Positions 49,813 through 59,193 of a stretch of 64,000 nt of DNA are shown one piece after another (position 1 is the first letter of the stretch; every line of letters begins with the position of its first letter). The notes beneath the pieces were generated by a model that made no database searches, was not told the origin of the DNA, and saw only the letters and a program-made list of their open reading frames with translations. This DNA is from Streptomyces caelestis (GTDB taxonomy: Bacteria; Actinomycetota; Actinomycetes; Streptomycetales; Streptomycetaceae), in NCBI RefSeq assembly GCF_014205255.1, contig NZ_JACHNE010000001.1, forward strand, positions 4,712,001 through 4,776,000, in the 5' to 3' direction. The translations under genes and the position numbers were made by a program.

Positions 49813-50361
49813 ATGACGGACACACGCGGCGCGCTGCTGCAGCAGATCAAGAACAAGGCCGTAGTGCACGGCAAGGTGACCCTGTCGTCGGGTCTGGAGG
49901 CCGACTACTACGTCGACCTGCGCCGCGTCACCCTCGACGGCGAGGCAGCGCCGCTGGTCGGACAGGTGCTGCTCGACCTGACCGCCGACCTGGACTTCGA
50001 CGCGGTGGGCGGGCTCACCATGGGCGCCGACCCCGTCGCCGCCGCCATGCTGCACGCCGCCGCCGCGCGCGGGCGGCGCCTGGACGCGTTCGTCGTACGG
50101 AAGGCCGCGAAGGCGCACGGTTTGCAGCGGCGCGTCGAGGGCCCGGACATCGCGGGCCGCCGTGTGCTGGTCGTCGAGGACACCTCCACCACCGGCGGCT
50201 CCCCGCTCACCGCCGTCGAGGCCGTGCGCGAGGCCGGGGCGGAGGTCGTCGCCGTCGCGACCATCGTCGACCGGGCGACCGGCGCCGCGGAGAAGATCCA
50301 GGAGGGCGCCGGGGTGCCGTATCTCTTCGCGTTCTCGAAGGACGAGCTGGGCCTGGACTGA
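49813..50361 (+). CDS. pyrE: orotate phosphoribosyltransferase
   Basis: The 182-residue protein has the orotate subtype PRPP motif VLVVEDTSTTGGSPLTAVEA near residue 118 and the substrate loop FVVRKAAKAHGLQRRVEG with the conserved Lys/His. It joins orotate and PRPP to give OMP in pyrimidine synthesis. ATG start; the first gene to its left is the epimerase, and fba follows after 144 bases. Confidence 0.96.
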   Translation: MTDTRGALLQQIKNKAVVHGKVTLSSGLEADYYVDLRRVTLDGEAAPLVGQVLLDLTADLDFDAVGGLTMGADPVAAAMLHAAAARGRRLDAFVVRKAAKAHGLQRRVEGPDIAGRRVLVVEDTSTTGGSPLTAVEAVREAGAEVVAVATIVDRATGAAEKIQEGAGVPYLFAFSKDELGLD

Positions 50362-50505
50362 GCCAAGACTGACCAGGGCGTGGACGGTGGCCTGGACCTT
50401 CCGGCCAAGTCTGGAAAGATGGGGCCGACGATGACGTCGCACCCCAAGGTCTAGGTCAGGGCCGAGAACGCAGAACGCCAACCCGCAGATACAAGGAGCG
50501 GACGC

Positions 50506-51528
50506 ATGCCCATCGCAACTCCCGAGGTCTACAACGAGATGCTGGACCGGGCGAAGGCAGGAAAGTTCGCCTACCCGGCCATCAACGTGACCTCCACCCA
50601 GACCCTGCACGCGGCCCTGCGCGGTTTCGCTGAGGCGGAGAGCGACGGCATCGTCCAGATCTCCACGGGTGGCGCCGAGTTCCTGGGCGGTCAGTACAGC
50701 AAGGACATGGTGACCGGCGCGGTCGCCCTGGCCGAGTTCGCGCACATCGTCGCCGAGAAGTACCCGGTGAACATCGCGCTGCACACGGACCACTGCCCGA
50801 AGGACAAGCTCGACGGGTACGTACGTCCCCTGCTGGCGCTCTCCAAGAAGCGCGTCGAGGCCGGTCTGGCCCCGCTGTTCCAGTCGCACATGTGGGACGG
50901 CTCCGCCGAGACCCTCGCCGACAACCTCTCCATCGGCCAGGAGCTGCTGGAGCAGGCCCGCGCCGCGAAGATCATCCTCGAGGTGGAGATCACCCCGACC
51001 GGTGGCGAGGAGGACGGCGTCTCCCACGAGATCAACGACTCCCTCTACACCACCGTCGACGACGCGATCCGCACCGCCGAGGCCCTGGGCCTGGGCGAGA
51101 AGGGCCGCTACCTGCTCGCCGCGTCCTTCGGTAACGTGCACGGCGTGTACAAGCCGGGCAACGTCGTCCTGCGTCCCGAGCTGCTGAAGGAGCTGAACGA
51201 GGGCGTCGCCGCCAAGTTCGGCAAGGCCTCCCCGTTCGACTTCGTCTTCCACGGTGGCTCCGGTTCCTCGGAGGAGGAGATCCGGACCGCGCTGGAGAAC
51301 GGCGTGGTCAAGATGAACATCGACACGGACACGCAGTACGCCTTCACGCGTCCGATCGCGGACCACATGTTCCGCAACTACGACGGTGTCCTGAAGGTCG
51401 ACGGCGAGGTCGGCTCGAAGAAGACCTACGACCCGCGCACCTGGGGCAAGCTCGCCGAGGCGTCCATGTCCCAGCGCGTCGTCGAGGCCTGCGGCCACCT
51501 CCGCTCCAGCGGCACGAAGATCAAGTAA
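50506..51528 (+). CDS. fba: class II fructose-bisphosphate aldolase
   Basis: The 340-residue protein carries the class IIA pattern: the catalytic Asp and zinc His in IALHTDHCPKDKLDGYVRPL near residue 92, LEVEITPTGGEEDGVSHEIN near residue 160, FGNVHGVYKPGN with a zinc His near 207 and FHGGSGSSEEEIRTALENGV near 248. It cleaves fructose 1,6-bisphosphate in glycolysis. AAGGAG lies at the usual distance; a strong terminator follows. Confidence 0.97.
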   Translation: MPIATPEVYNEMLDRAKAGKFAYPAINVTSTQTLHAALRGFAEAESDGIVQISTGGAEFLGGQYSKDMVTGAVALAEFAHIVAEKYPVNIALHTDHCPKDKLDGYVRPLLALSKKRVEAGLAPLFQSHMWDGSAETLADNLSIGQELLEQARAAKIILEVEITPTGGEEDGVSHEINDSLYTTVDDAIRTAEALGLGEKGRYLLAASFGNVHGVYKPGNVVLRPELLKELNEGVAAKFGKASPFDFVFHGGSGSSEEEIRTALENGVVKMNIDTDTQYAFTRPIADHMFRNYDGVLKVDGEVGSKKTYDPRTWGKLAEASMSQRVVEACGHLRSSGTKIK

Positions 51529-51547
51529 GTCCCGGTTCGATCGCGTA

Positions 51548-51578
51548 GGGCCCGGCACCTGCATAAGGTGCCGGGCCC
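51548..51578 (+). terminator. fba terminator
   Basis: Thirteen-base arms GGGCCCGGCACCT and AGGTGCCGGGCCC, loop GCATA, and a short TT tail, 20 bases after the fba stop and 18 bases before the MFS start. Confidence 0.9.
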
Positions 51579-51595
51579 TTCCGTATGCTCCCTGC

Positions 51596-53062
51596 ATGCC
51601 CGATGTGCGGCTGGCCTCTCCGCGGGGCCGGTGGATCCTGCTCACCACCGTCCTCGGCTCCAGCATGGTCCTGCTGGACTCGACCGTCGTCAATGTCGCG
51701 CTGCCCCGCATCGGCCGTGACCTCGACGCGGACATGGCGGCCCTGCAGTGGACCGTCAACGCGTACATGGTCACGCTGGCCGGGCTGATCCTGCTGGGCG
51801 GGGCGCTGGGCGACCGTTTCGGGCGCCGGAAGGTGTTCGTCGTCGGCGTGGTGTGGTTCGCGGTGGCGTCCCTGCTGTGCGGGATCGCGCCGAACGCCGG
51901 GATGCTGATCGCCGCCCGCGCCCTGCAAGGAGTGGGCGGTGCCCTGCTCACCCCCGGGTCGCTGGCGCTGATCCAGGCGTCGTTCCATCCCGACGACCGG
52001 GGCCGCGCGGTGGGGCTGTGGTCCGGCTTCGGCGGGTTCGGGGCGGCGGTCGGGCCCTTCGTCGGCGGCTGGCTGGTGGACGGGCCGGGCTGGCGGTGGG
52101 TGTTCCTGCTGAACGTTCCGCTGGCGCTGCTGTGCGTGCCGGTGGCGCTGCGGCACGTACCCGAGTCGGGGGACCAGCGGGCGCACGGGCGGTTCGATGT
52201 GCTGGGGGCGGTGCTGGGTGCGTCGGCGCTGGCACTCCTGACGTACGCGCTGATCGAGGCCGGTGCCGGTGGACTGTTCGTGGCGGTCACCGCCGTGGCC
52301 GGGCTGGCCGCGGCAGTCGCCTTCGTGGTGGTCGAGCGGCGGCGGTCCGAGCCGATGATGCCGCCGGACATCTTCTCCTCCCGCCAGTTCACGGCGGTCA
52401 ACCTCGTCACGCTGTGCGTGTACGCGGCCCTCGGCGGGTTCTTCTTCCTCGCCGCGCTTCAGCTCCAGGTGGTCGTGGGCTACTCGGCCCTCGCGGCCGG
52501 TACGGCCTTGCTGCCGACGACCGCGCTCATGCTGGTGCTGTCGGCGCGATCCGGTGAGCTGGCCGACCGGATCGGGCCGCGACTGCCGCTCACGGTGGGG
52601 CCGCTGCTGTGCGCGGCAGGGATGCTGCTGATGCTGCGGGTCGGCCCGGGGGCGTCGTACGTGGCTGACGTGCTGCCCGCGCTGGTCGTGCTCGGGATGG
52701 GCATGGTCACGCTGGTGGCGCCGCTGACGGCGACCGTCCTGGGGTCGGTGGACGTGGCCCGGGCGGGGCTGGCCAGCGGGATCAACAACGCGGCGGCTCG
52801 TGCGGCGGGGCTCGTGGCGGTGGCGGCGTTGCCGTTGCTGGCCGGGATGGGGGAGGAGGCGTATCGGGAGCCGGCGGCGTTCGATATCGCCTTCGGGAAG
52901 GCGATGGGGTGGTGTGCGGGGGTGCTGGTGGTGGGGTCGGTCGTCGCGGCCGCGACGGTACGGAGGCCGCCGCCGGGCTGCAAGCGGCCGGAGTGTCTGA
53001 GGCACGGGGGTGTGACGGCACCGCCGCTGGAGGGGGAGCCGGTGCGGAAGCGGTTGTCGTAG
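51596..53062 (+). CDS. MFS drug exporter (DHA2/EmrB-QacA type, 14 helices)
   Basis: The 488-residue protein has motif A (GALGDRFGRRKVFVVG) after helix 2, motif D1-type LLDSTVVNVALPRIGRDLDA at the start, and motif C-like GSLALIQASFHPDDRGRAVG and WSGFGGFGAAVGPFVGGWLV in the middle. About 14 membrane helices are predicted, typical of proton-driven multidrug exporters. No regulator is adjacent. The gene begins only 18 bases after the fba terminator, so its promoter must overlap the fba end or it relies on read-through. Confidence 0.9.
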   Translation: MPDVRLASPRGRWILLTTVLGSSMVLLDSTVVNVALPRIGRDLDADMAALQWTVNAYMVTLAGLILLGGALGDRFGRRKVFVVGVVWFAVASLLCGIAPNAGMLIAARALQGVGGALLTPGSLALIQASFHPDDRGRAVGLWSGFGGFGAAVGPFVGGWLVDGPGWRWVFLLNVPLALLCVPVALRHVPESGDQRAHGRFDVLGAVLGASALALLTYALIEAGAGGLFVAVTAVAGLAAAVAFVVVERRRSEPMMPPDIFSSRQFTAVNLVTLCVYAALGGFFFLAALQLQVVVGYSALAAGTALLPTTALMLVLSARSGELADRIGPRLPLTVGPLLCAAGMLLMLRVGPGASYVADVLPALVVLGMGMVTLVAPLTATVLGSVDVARAGLASGINNAAARAAGLVAVAALPLLAGMGEEAYREPAAFDIAFGKAMGWCAGVLVVGSVVAAATVRRPPPGCKRPECLRHGGVTAPPLEGEPVRKRLS

Positions 53063-53193
53063 GTGCGGGGCGTGGGTGCGGAGGCCAGGTGGGATCGCTC
53101 ACCCGCGCCGGCGGGGTGCCGCTTCTCTGGGACGGGCGCCGCCCCAGCGGCACGACTGCCCGCAGCGCGGGCTGATGGCGCAGACTTGACCTC

Positions 53194-53607
53194 ATGTCCA
53201 TTCACGAGAACCTCCTCGGGGGCCCGCCCCCGACCCACCTTCCCGACGACCCCGGGCCGCGGGAAATGCTCGCGTCGGGTACCGCGCCGGTCGACGTCGC
53301 CGCCGCGCACCCCACCTCCTCGCTCGCCTGGGCGCAGCTCGCCGACGAGGCGTACGAGCGGGGCTCGACCGTCGAGTCGTACGCGTACGCCCGTACGGGC
53401 TACCACCGCGGCCTGGACGCGCTGCGTCGCAGCGGCTGGAAGGGCCACGGCCCGGTCCCGTGGGAGCACGAGCCGAACCGCGGCTTCCTGCGTGCCCTGC
53501 ACGCCCTCGCCCGTGCCGCACAGGCGATCGGCGAGCAGGAGGAGTACGAGCGCTGCTCCCAGTTCCTGAAGGACTCCTCGCCGACCGCGGCGCAGGTCCT
53601 GGGCTGA
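53194..53607 (+). CDS. DUF3151 protein
   Basis: The 137-residue protein matches the actinobacterial DUF3151 family: LASGTAPVDVAAAHPTSSLA, YAYARTGYHRGLDALRRSGW, then KGHGPVPWEHEPNRGFLRAL. It is helical and cytoplasmic, with no known activity. The gene is often close to fba in actinobacteria. Confidence 0.88.
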   Translation: MSIHENLLGGPPPTHLPDDPGPREMLASGTAPVDVAAAHPTSSLAWAQLADEAYERGSTVESYAYARTGYHRGLDALRRSGWKGHGPVPWEHEPNRGFLRALHALARAAQAIGEQEEYERCSQFLKDSSPTAAQVLG

Positions 53608-53759
53608 CGGCGGTCCGTGTGCGTGAGGCCCGTCCGCCGAGCGGGCGGGCCTTGCGGTTTCGGGGGACGATTGCGGAGTATGCCCCTGGGGACCGGGGCC
53701 CCCGTGCCGGCATCGGCAGGGGCGGACCGCTACCCGGAGTTACAAAGCAGGAGACAGCG

Positions 53760-54590
53760 ATGTCCCACGAGGCCCACGAGCCCGAGACCCCGCATCTCGA
53801 TTTCCACGGCACGACGCCGTACGAGGACTACGTCAAGGCGGACGTCCTCACCCACCTCCAGCACACCCTCTCCGACGACCCCGGAGAGATGGTCTTCCTG
53901 GTCACGACCCAGGTGATGGAGCTGTGGTTCACCGTCATCGTCCACGAGTGGGAGACGGCGGCACACGCGCTGCGCGGCGACGACGTACCCACCGCGATCG
54001 CCGCGCTGAAGAGGTCCGTACGCGAGCTGGAGGCGCTCAACGCCTCCTGGAAGCCGCTCGGCCAGCTCACGCCGGCCCAGTTCAACTCGTACCGGTCCGC
54101 CCTCGGCGAGGGTTCCGGCTTCCAGTCGGCGATGTACCGGCGGATGGAGTTCCTGCTCGGCGACAAGTCCGCGTCCATGCTGGTCCCGCACCGGGGCGCG
54201 CCGCGCGTGCACGCCGAGCTGGAGAAGGCGCTGCACGAGCCGAGCCTGTACGACGAGGTGGTGCGGCTGCTCGCGCGGCGCGGGTACGACATCCCTCAGG
54301 CCGTGCTGGGGCGTGACGTGTCGCTGCGCTACGAGCCGTCCCCGGAGGTGGAGGCCGCCTGGACGGCCGTCTACTCGGGCGACGAGAGCGACGAACTCGC
54401 CCGGCTCGGCGAGGCGTTGAGCGATGTCGCGGAGCTGGTGTGGCGCTGGCGCAACGACCACCTCGTCGCCACCCGCCGCGCGATGGGCGCCAAGACCGGC
54501 ACGGGCGGCTCCGCAGGAGTGGCCTGGCTGGAGAAGCGGGCGCAGAAGCAGGTGTTCCCCGAGCTGTGGACGGCGCGGTCCTATGTCTGA
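53760..54590 (+). CDS. kynA: tryptophan 2,3-dioxygenase
   Basis: The 276-residue protein matches heme-dependent tryptophan dioxygenases: VFLVTTQVMELWFTVIVHEW near residue 43, the substrate region LGEGSGFQSAMYRRMEFLLG near residue 116, and near the end WRNDHLVATRRAMGAKTGTG with the proximal-His/propionate contact. It opens the indole ring to N-formylkynurenine. The start ATG is at 53760; the stop overlaps kynU by eight bases. Homologous genes in S. coelicolor are known to encode this pathway. Confidence 0.95.
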   Translation: MSHEAHEPETPHLDFHGTTPYEDYVKADVLTHLQHTLSDDPGEMVFLVTTQVMELWFTVIVHEWETAAHALRGDDVPTAIAALKRSVRELEALNASWKPLGQLTPAQFNSYRSALGEGSGFQSAMYRRMEFLLGDKSASMLVPHRGAPRVHAELEKALHEPSLYDEVVRLLARRGYDIPQAVLGRDVSLRYEPSPEVEAAWTAVYSGDESDELARLGEALSDVAELVWRWRNDHLVATRRAMGAKTGTGGSAGVAWLEKRAQKQVFPELWTARSYV

Positions 54591-55767
54591 ACTCACGATG
54601 CGTGCGGAGAAGCTGGACGCCGCCGACGACCTGCGCGGCAAGCGGGACGCCTTCGTCCTCGACGACATCGCCTACCTCGACGGCAACTCGCTCGGCGCGC
54701 TGCCGGCCGTCGTGCCCGGACGGGTCGAGGACGTCGTACGCCGCCAGTGGGGCGAGCTGCGCATCCGGTCCTGGGAGGAGAGCGGCTGGTGGACCGCGCC
54801 CGAGCGGATCGGTGACCGGATCGCCCCGCTGGTCGGAGCGGCGCCCGGGCAGACCGTGGTGGGTGACTCGACAAGTGTCAATGTCTTCAAGGCACTTGTG
54901 GGGGCGGTGCGGCTCGCCGGGGAGGGCCGCGACGAGATCCTCGTCGACGCCACGACCTTCCCCACCGACGGGTACATCGCACAGTCCGCGGCCCGGATGA
55001 CCGGCTGCACGCTGCGGCCGGTGACACCGGCGGACGTGCCGGGCGCGCTGGGCGACCGTACCGCCGCCGTCCTCCTCAACCACGTCGACTACCGCACCGG
55101 CCGGCTGCACGACCTGCCGGCGCTGACGGCCGCCGTGCACGGGGCGGGCGCGTACGTCGTCTGGGACCTGTGCCACAGCGCGGGCGCGCTGCCGGTGGGG
55201 CTGGACGAGCACGGTGTGGATCTCGCGGTCGGCTGCACCTACAAGTACCTGAACGGCGGGCCGGGTTCACCGGCGTACCTGTACGTGCGCCGGGAGCTTC
55301 AGGACCGTTTCGACTCCCCGCTGCCCGGCTGGAACTCCCACGCCGAGCCGTTCGGGATGCGCAGCGGGTACGAGCCGGCTCCCGGCGCCCTGCGCGGCCG
55401 GGTCGGCACACCGGACATCCTCTCCATGCTCGCCCTGGAGGCGGCCCTGGAGGTGTGGGACGGGGTGCCGGTGGAGGCGGTGCGGGCCAAGTCGCTGGCG
55501 CTGACGGACTTCTTCCTGGAGTGCGTGGCGGAGTACGTGCCCGAGGGCAGGGTCGAGTGCCTGACGCCGATCGCGCACGCGGAGCGGGGCAGTCAGATCG
55601 CCCTGCGCTGTGAGGGTGCCGGTGACGTGATGAAACGGCTCATCGAGCGGGGTGTGGTCGGCGACTTCCGGGCGCCGGACGTGCTGCGCTTCGGCTTCAC
55701 GCCGCTGTACGTGGGCTTCGCCGAGGTGGAGCGGGCGGCGCGGGTGCTGGCCCGGACGCTGGCCTGA
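54583..55767 (+). CDS. kynU: kynureninase
   Basis: The 394-residue protein is a fold type I PLP enzyme. FVLDDIAYLDGNSLGALPAV near residue 23, DSTSVNVFKALVGAV near residue 94 and the PLP-lysine in GCTYKYLNGGPGSPAYLYVR (Lys221) match kynureninases. It splits kynurenine to anthranilate and alanine. It overlaps kynA, so both are made together. A terminator follows before kynB. Confidence 0.95.
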   Translation: MSELTMRAEKLDAADDLRGKRDAFVLDDIAYLDGNSLGALPAVVPGRVEDVVRRQWGELRIRSWEESGWWTAPERIGDRIAPLVGAAPGQTVVGDSTSVNVFKALVGAVRLAGEGRDEILVDATTFPTDGYIAQSAARMTGCTLRPVTPADVPGALGDRTAAVLLNHVDYRTGRLHDLPALTAAVHGAGAYVVWDLCHSAGALPVGLDEHGVDLAVGCTYKYLNGGPGSPAYLYVRRELQDRFDSPLPGWNSHAEPFGMRSGYEPAPGALRGRVGTPDILSMLALEAALEVWDGVPVEAVRAKSLALTDFFLECVAEYVPEGRVECLTPIAHAERGSQIALRCEGAGDVMKRLIERGVVGDFRAPDVLRFGFTPLYVGFAEVERAARVLARTLA

Positions 55768-55777
55768 GGTTCCCGTG

Positions 55778-55811
55778 CCGAACGGCCCCTGCCGCGGCGG
55801 GGGCCGTTCGG
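55778..55811 (+). terminator. terminator between kynU and kynB
   Basis: Twelve-base arms CCGAACGGCCCC and GGGGCCGTTCGG with a ten-base GC-rich loop, then TCTTCA. It separates kynAU from kynB. Confidence 0.85.
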
Positions 55812-55929
55812 TCTTCACCCAGCGTGACATCCCCGTGTCCGCCCACGTCACCTGCCTGATACCGTCCCGGCCAACGGCCGGTTCCCCACCTGGTCCGCCA
55901 TCTACGTTTGATCGCTGAGAGGTTGGAGC

Positions 55930-56796
55930 ATGACGGACGACGTCGCGGCGGCACGAGCCGCCGCGGAAGAGAAGTCGGTGTTCTCGCACGCGCCCGTCGA
56001 CCCGGACGTGACCGTTGCCTACGGTGACCATCCCGACCAGGTGATCGACTTCTACGCCCCGCGCGGGGAGGGCGGCCCGGGCGGGCCCGCCCCGGTCGTC
56101 CTCGTGCTGCACGGCGGTGCCTGGCGAGCCCCGTACAACCGGCGTCACATCAGCCCGTTCGCGGCCTTCCTCGCCCGTCGCGGGTTCGCCGTGGCCAGTG
56201 CCGAGTACCGGCGCGGTGGTGACGACGACTCCGTCGCGGGCCGCTGGCCCGACACCTTCGACGACGTCGCGGCCGCGCTGGACGCCCTTCCCGCGTTCGT
56301 CCGGGAACTGCTGCCGCAGGCCGACCCGCGCCGCACGGTCCTCGCCGGTCACTCGGCGGGCGGGCACCTCGCGCTGTGGGCCGCGGCCCGGCACGTCCTG
56401 CCGTCCGGCTCGCCCTGGCGCGCCGACAGCCCGGCGGCCCTGCGCGGTGTGGTCGCCCTCGCCCCGATCGCGGACCTCGCGGTCGCCGACAAGCTGGACG
56501 TGTGCGGCGGTGCCGTACGGCAACTCCTGGGCGGGGACGAGCACTTCGCCGAGCGGCAGCCGTACGCGGACCCGGCGCTGCTGCTGCCCACCGGCATCGC
56601 CACCACCCTCGTCCAGGGCCGTACGGACCTTGATGTGCCGCAGGTGGTCGCCGAGTCGTACGCGGACGCGGCGGCGAAGGCCGGGGAGATGGTGGGAGTG
56701 ACACTGCTGGAGGACGTGGGGCACTTCCCGCTCGTCGACCCGGCGGCGGACGCGTGTGCGGTGGTGGTGGAGGAGATCGCGCAACTGGCCTGGTGA
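55930..56796 (+). CDS. kynB: alpha/beta hydrolase, kynurenine formamidase type
   Basis: The 288-residue protein has the HGGAW oxyanion motif near residue 62 (VLVLHGGAWRAPY), the nucleophile elbow GHSAGG near residue 140, and the acid/His pair in VQGRTDLDVPQ and EDVGHFPLVD. These are the features of arylformamidases. With KynA and KynU it would convert N-formylkynurenine to kynurenine. It is 162 bases from kynU behind a terminator, so it likely has its own promoter. The homologue in S. coelicolor is known as kynB. Confidence 0.85.
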   Translation: MTDDVAAARAAAEEKSVFSHAPVDPDVTVAYGDHPDQVIDFYAPRGEGGPGGPAPVVLVLHGGAWRAPYNRRHISPFAAFLARRGFAVASAEYRRGGDDDSVAGRWPDTFDDVAAALDALPAFVRELLPQADPRRTVLAGHSAGGHLALWAAARHVLPSGSPWRADSPAALRGVVALAPIADLAVADKLDVCGGAVRQLLGGDEHFAERQPYADPALLLPTGIATTLVQGRTDLDVPQVVAESYADAAAKAGEMVGVTLLEDVGHFPLVDPAADACAVVVEEIAQLAW

Positions 56797-56862
56797 GCGG
56801 GCTTTCCGGGCGCGCGTGGGAGCGATCTCCGGTCGTCCCGGTCGTTCCGGTCGTCCCCCTAG

Positions 56863-56885
56863 GTCGTACCCGTAGTACCTGAGAG
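56863..56885. promoter_or_regulatory. GTnGTAC direct repeat with CGTAGTACCTGAGAG box, site 1
   Basis: GTCGTAC (56863-56869) and GTAGTAC (56872-56878) lie nine bases apart; the second is part of CGTAGTACCTGAGAG (56871-56885). The same 15 bases occur at 61290-61304 before the second two-component system. The box lies about 105 bases before the hydrolase start and is a good candidate response-regulator site. Confidence 0.6.
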
Positions 56886-56990
56886 CCAGGCCGCAGGTGA
56901 GCTCCGCGGTGTGACGCGGACGACGAGTCCCGATCCGTAACTTCCCTTCCGTGCAGACCCGATGGCCGGGTGCGCTGGAGGGGGACGACC

Positions 56991-57992
56991 ATGGGGTCCG
57001 CAGCGAAGTACCGCCGTGGCGAAGGAGGTAGGCGCCGGGGCGGCCGATGGCGTCGTGCCGTGCTCGCCGCCCTCATCACCGGTGCGGTGGTGTTCCCTCT
57101 CTCCGCGGCGGGGCGCGCGGAGATTCCCGCACCCGCACCCGCCTCTCTCGCTCCGCTCAGCGCGTCGACGCTCGACGAGGCCTACGCGGCCAACCGCGCC
57201 AACGCCGCCGAAGCGGCCCGGACGGCCGCCGCCCACCAGGCCCGGGACCGTGCCGCGACGGACCGCGCGCTGGCCGCCCCGGCCCGGCGTCTCCTCCGGT
57301 TCGACGGCCGCGGCTCCGGCCGGGTGACGGAGGTCCTGGGCGACCTCGCCCGCGCCGACCGCATCGCCGTCCTGGTCCCCGGCTCCGACACGAGCCTCGA
57401 CACCTACGGCCGGTTCCACGCGGCCGCCGCCGCCCTGTACGGGCAGCTCGTCCGGCAGGCCCCCGCGGGCACGCGCACGGCGGTCGTGGCCTGGCTGGGC
57501 TACGAGACGCCGGGCACGGTCAGCGCGACGGTCACCACGACCGGCAGGGCGGAGCAGGCGGCCCCGCACCTGCGCGCGCTCGTCACCGACCTGCGCGCCA
57601 TAGCGGGCGGCGGGTCTCGCATCGCGCTGCTGTGCCACTCCTACGGCTCGGTCGTCTGCGGCCGTGCCGCCGCCGGGCTCGCCGTCGACGACATCGCGCT
57701 GGTCGGCAGCCCGGGCACCGGCGCGCACTCCGCGGCCGCCCTGCACACGGAGGCCCGCGTCTGGGCGGCGCGCGGCGGCGGCGACTGGGTGGAGGACGTC
57801 CCGCACCTCAGCGCGGACCTGTTCGGCACCACCGTCGGATTCGGCACCGACCCCGTCTCGCCGGCCTTCGGCGCCCGGGTCTTCGCGGCAGGCGACGGCG
57901 GCCACAGCGACTACTTCAGCCCCGGCTCGACCTCCCTGACCAACCTGACCCGGATCGTCCTGGGCCAGACCAAGGCGGTGACTCATGACTGA
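56991..57992 (+). CDS. exported alpha/beta hydrolase (DUF1023/lipase-like)
   Basis: About 333 residues from ATG 56991, with GGAGGGGG upstream. A basic N-terminus and one helix (AVLAALITGAVVFPLSAAGR) form a signal or anchor. The hydrolase domain begins near residue 115 (DRIAVLVPGSDTSLDTYGRF) and has the nucleophile elbow LLCHSYGSVVCG near 212 and a final His in GDGGHSDYFSPGS. It resembles DUF1023 lipases/cutinase-like enzymes. First gene of a four-gene overlapping operon with an acyltransferase and a two-component system, suggesting that envelope lipid or glycan is the substrate. Confidence 0.85.
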   Translation: MGSAAKYRRGEGGRRRGGRWRRAVLAALITGAVVFPLSAAGRAEIPAPAPASLAPLSASTLDEAYAANRANAAEAARTAAAHQARDRAATDRALAAPARRLLRFDGRGSGRVTEVLGDLARADRIAVLVPGSDTSLDTYGRFHAAAAALYGQLVRQAPAGTRTAVVAWLGYETPGTVSATVTTTGRAEQAAPHLRALVTDLRAIAGGGSRIALLCHSYGSVVCGRAAAGLAVDDIALVGSPGTGAHSAAALHTEARVWAARGGGDWVEDVPHLSADLFGTTVGFGTDPVSPAFGARVFAAGDGGHSDYFSPGSTSLTNLTRIVLGQTKAVTHD

Positions 57993-59193
57993 CCTCGAAG
58001 TACGAGGTGTCCGGCACGTGGTGCGCCGTGGTGCCGAACGCGTCGGGGCGGCCACCCCGGCCGACCGCGACCGGGCCGTGGACGCCCTGCGCGCCGGCGC
58101 GGTCCTCGGCGTCGTCCTCGGGCACTGGCTGGTCACGGCCCTGGTCGCCGACGGCGGCGCCCTGCGCACGGCCAGCCCGCTCCAGCACATGCCCTGGCTG
58201 ACGCCCGTCTCCTGGCTGTTCCAGACACTCGCCGTGTTCTTCCTGGTCGGCGGGCATGTCGCCACCCGCAGCCTGGCCTCGGCCCGGGCCCGTGGCATCC
58301 CGTACCACCGCTGGCTGACGGCCCGGCTGACCCGGCTGTTCACACCGGTCGCCGCCGTCCTCACCCTGTGGACGATCGCCGCGTTCGCCCTGCTGCTGTC
58401 GGGCGCGGAGTTCGGGACGGTGCGGACACTGGGCAAGCTGGCCCTGTCCCCGCTGTGGTTCCTCGTGGTGTTCGCGGCGCTGACGGCGGTGACCCCGCTG
58501 CTGACCCGGCTCAACCCGCTGTGGCCGCTGGCCGTCGTACTGCACGTGGACCTGCTGCGCTTCGGCTTCGGCGGCCCCTCCTGGCTGGGCTGGGTGAATG
58601 TGGCCGCGGGCTGGCTGGTGCCCTACACGCTGGGCGCGGCCTGGGCCCGTGGCGAGCTGGAGCGCCGCCGCGCGGGCTGGGTCCTGCTCCTCGGCGGTGC
58701 GGTGGCGACCGCGGGGCTCGTCGCGTGGGCGGGCTATCCGGCGTCGATGGTCGGCGTCCCGGGGGAGGGCATGTCCAACCTGGACCCGCCGACGCTGGCC
58801 GTCGTCACCTTCGGGCTGGCCCAGTGCGGGCTCGCCCTGCTGCTGCGCGAGCGGCTGCGGCGGGCCATGCGCCGGCCCGTGGCGTGGGCGGCGGTGGCCC
58901 TCGTCAACCTCTCCGCGATGACCGTCTTCCTGTGGCACCAGACGGCCCTGATGGCCACGACGGCCACCGGCCTCCTCGCCGGGCACCTCCCCGGCCTGCA
59001 CACGGTGCCCGACAGCCTCGGCTGGGTCGGGGCCCGGCTGCTCTGGCTGCCCGTGTTCGCCCTGGCCCTCGCCGTCTGCTGGGCCGCCTTCCGGTCCTTC
59101 GAGCAGGGCGGTGACCGGGACCGGCGGTCGCGGGTGGTGCGGGCGCACCGTCCGTCCGGCCGGGGGACAGCGGTGGAGGCGCGCCATGTCTAG
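57985..59193 (+). CDS. membrane acyltransferase (acyltransferase-3 family)
   Basis: The 402-residue protein has about ten membrane helices. The family features are the start AVDALRAGAVLGVVLGHWLV near residue 32 with the conserved His, and a later SPLWFLVVFAALTAVTPLL. Members move acyl groups onto sugars, peptidoglycan or antibiotics on the outer face. Its start overlaps the hydrolase stop by eight bases, and its stop overlaps the kinase start. With the hydrolase it could add and remove the same modification, which is inference. Confidence 0.88.
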   Translation: MTDLEVRGVRHVVRRGAERVGAATPADRDRAVDALRAGAVLGVVLGHWLVTALVADGGALRTASPLQHMPWLTPVSWLFQTLAVFFLVGGHVATRSLASARARGIPYHRWLTARLTRLFTPVAAVLTLWTIAAFALLLSGAEFGTVRTLGKLALSPLWFLVVFAALTAVTPLLTRLNPLWPLAVVLHVDLLRFGFGGPSWLGWVNVAAGWLVPYTLGAAWARGELERRRAGWVLLLGGAVATAGLVAWAGYPASMVGVPGEGMSNLDPPTLAVVTFGLAQCGLALLLRERLRRAMRRPVAWAAVALVNLSAMTVFLWHQTALMATTATGLLAGHLPGLHTVPDSLGWVGARLLWLPVFALALAVCWAAFRSFEQGGDRDRRSRVVRAHRPSGRGTAVEARHV

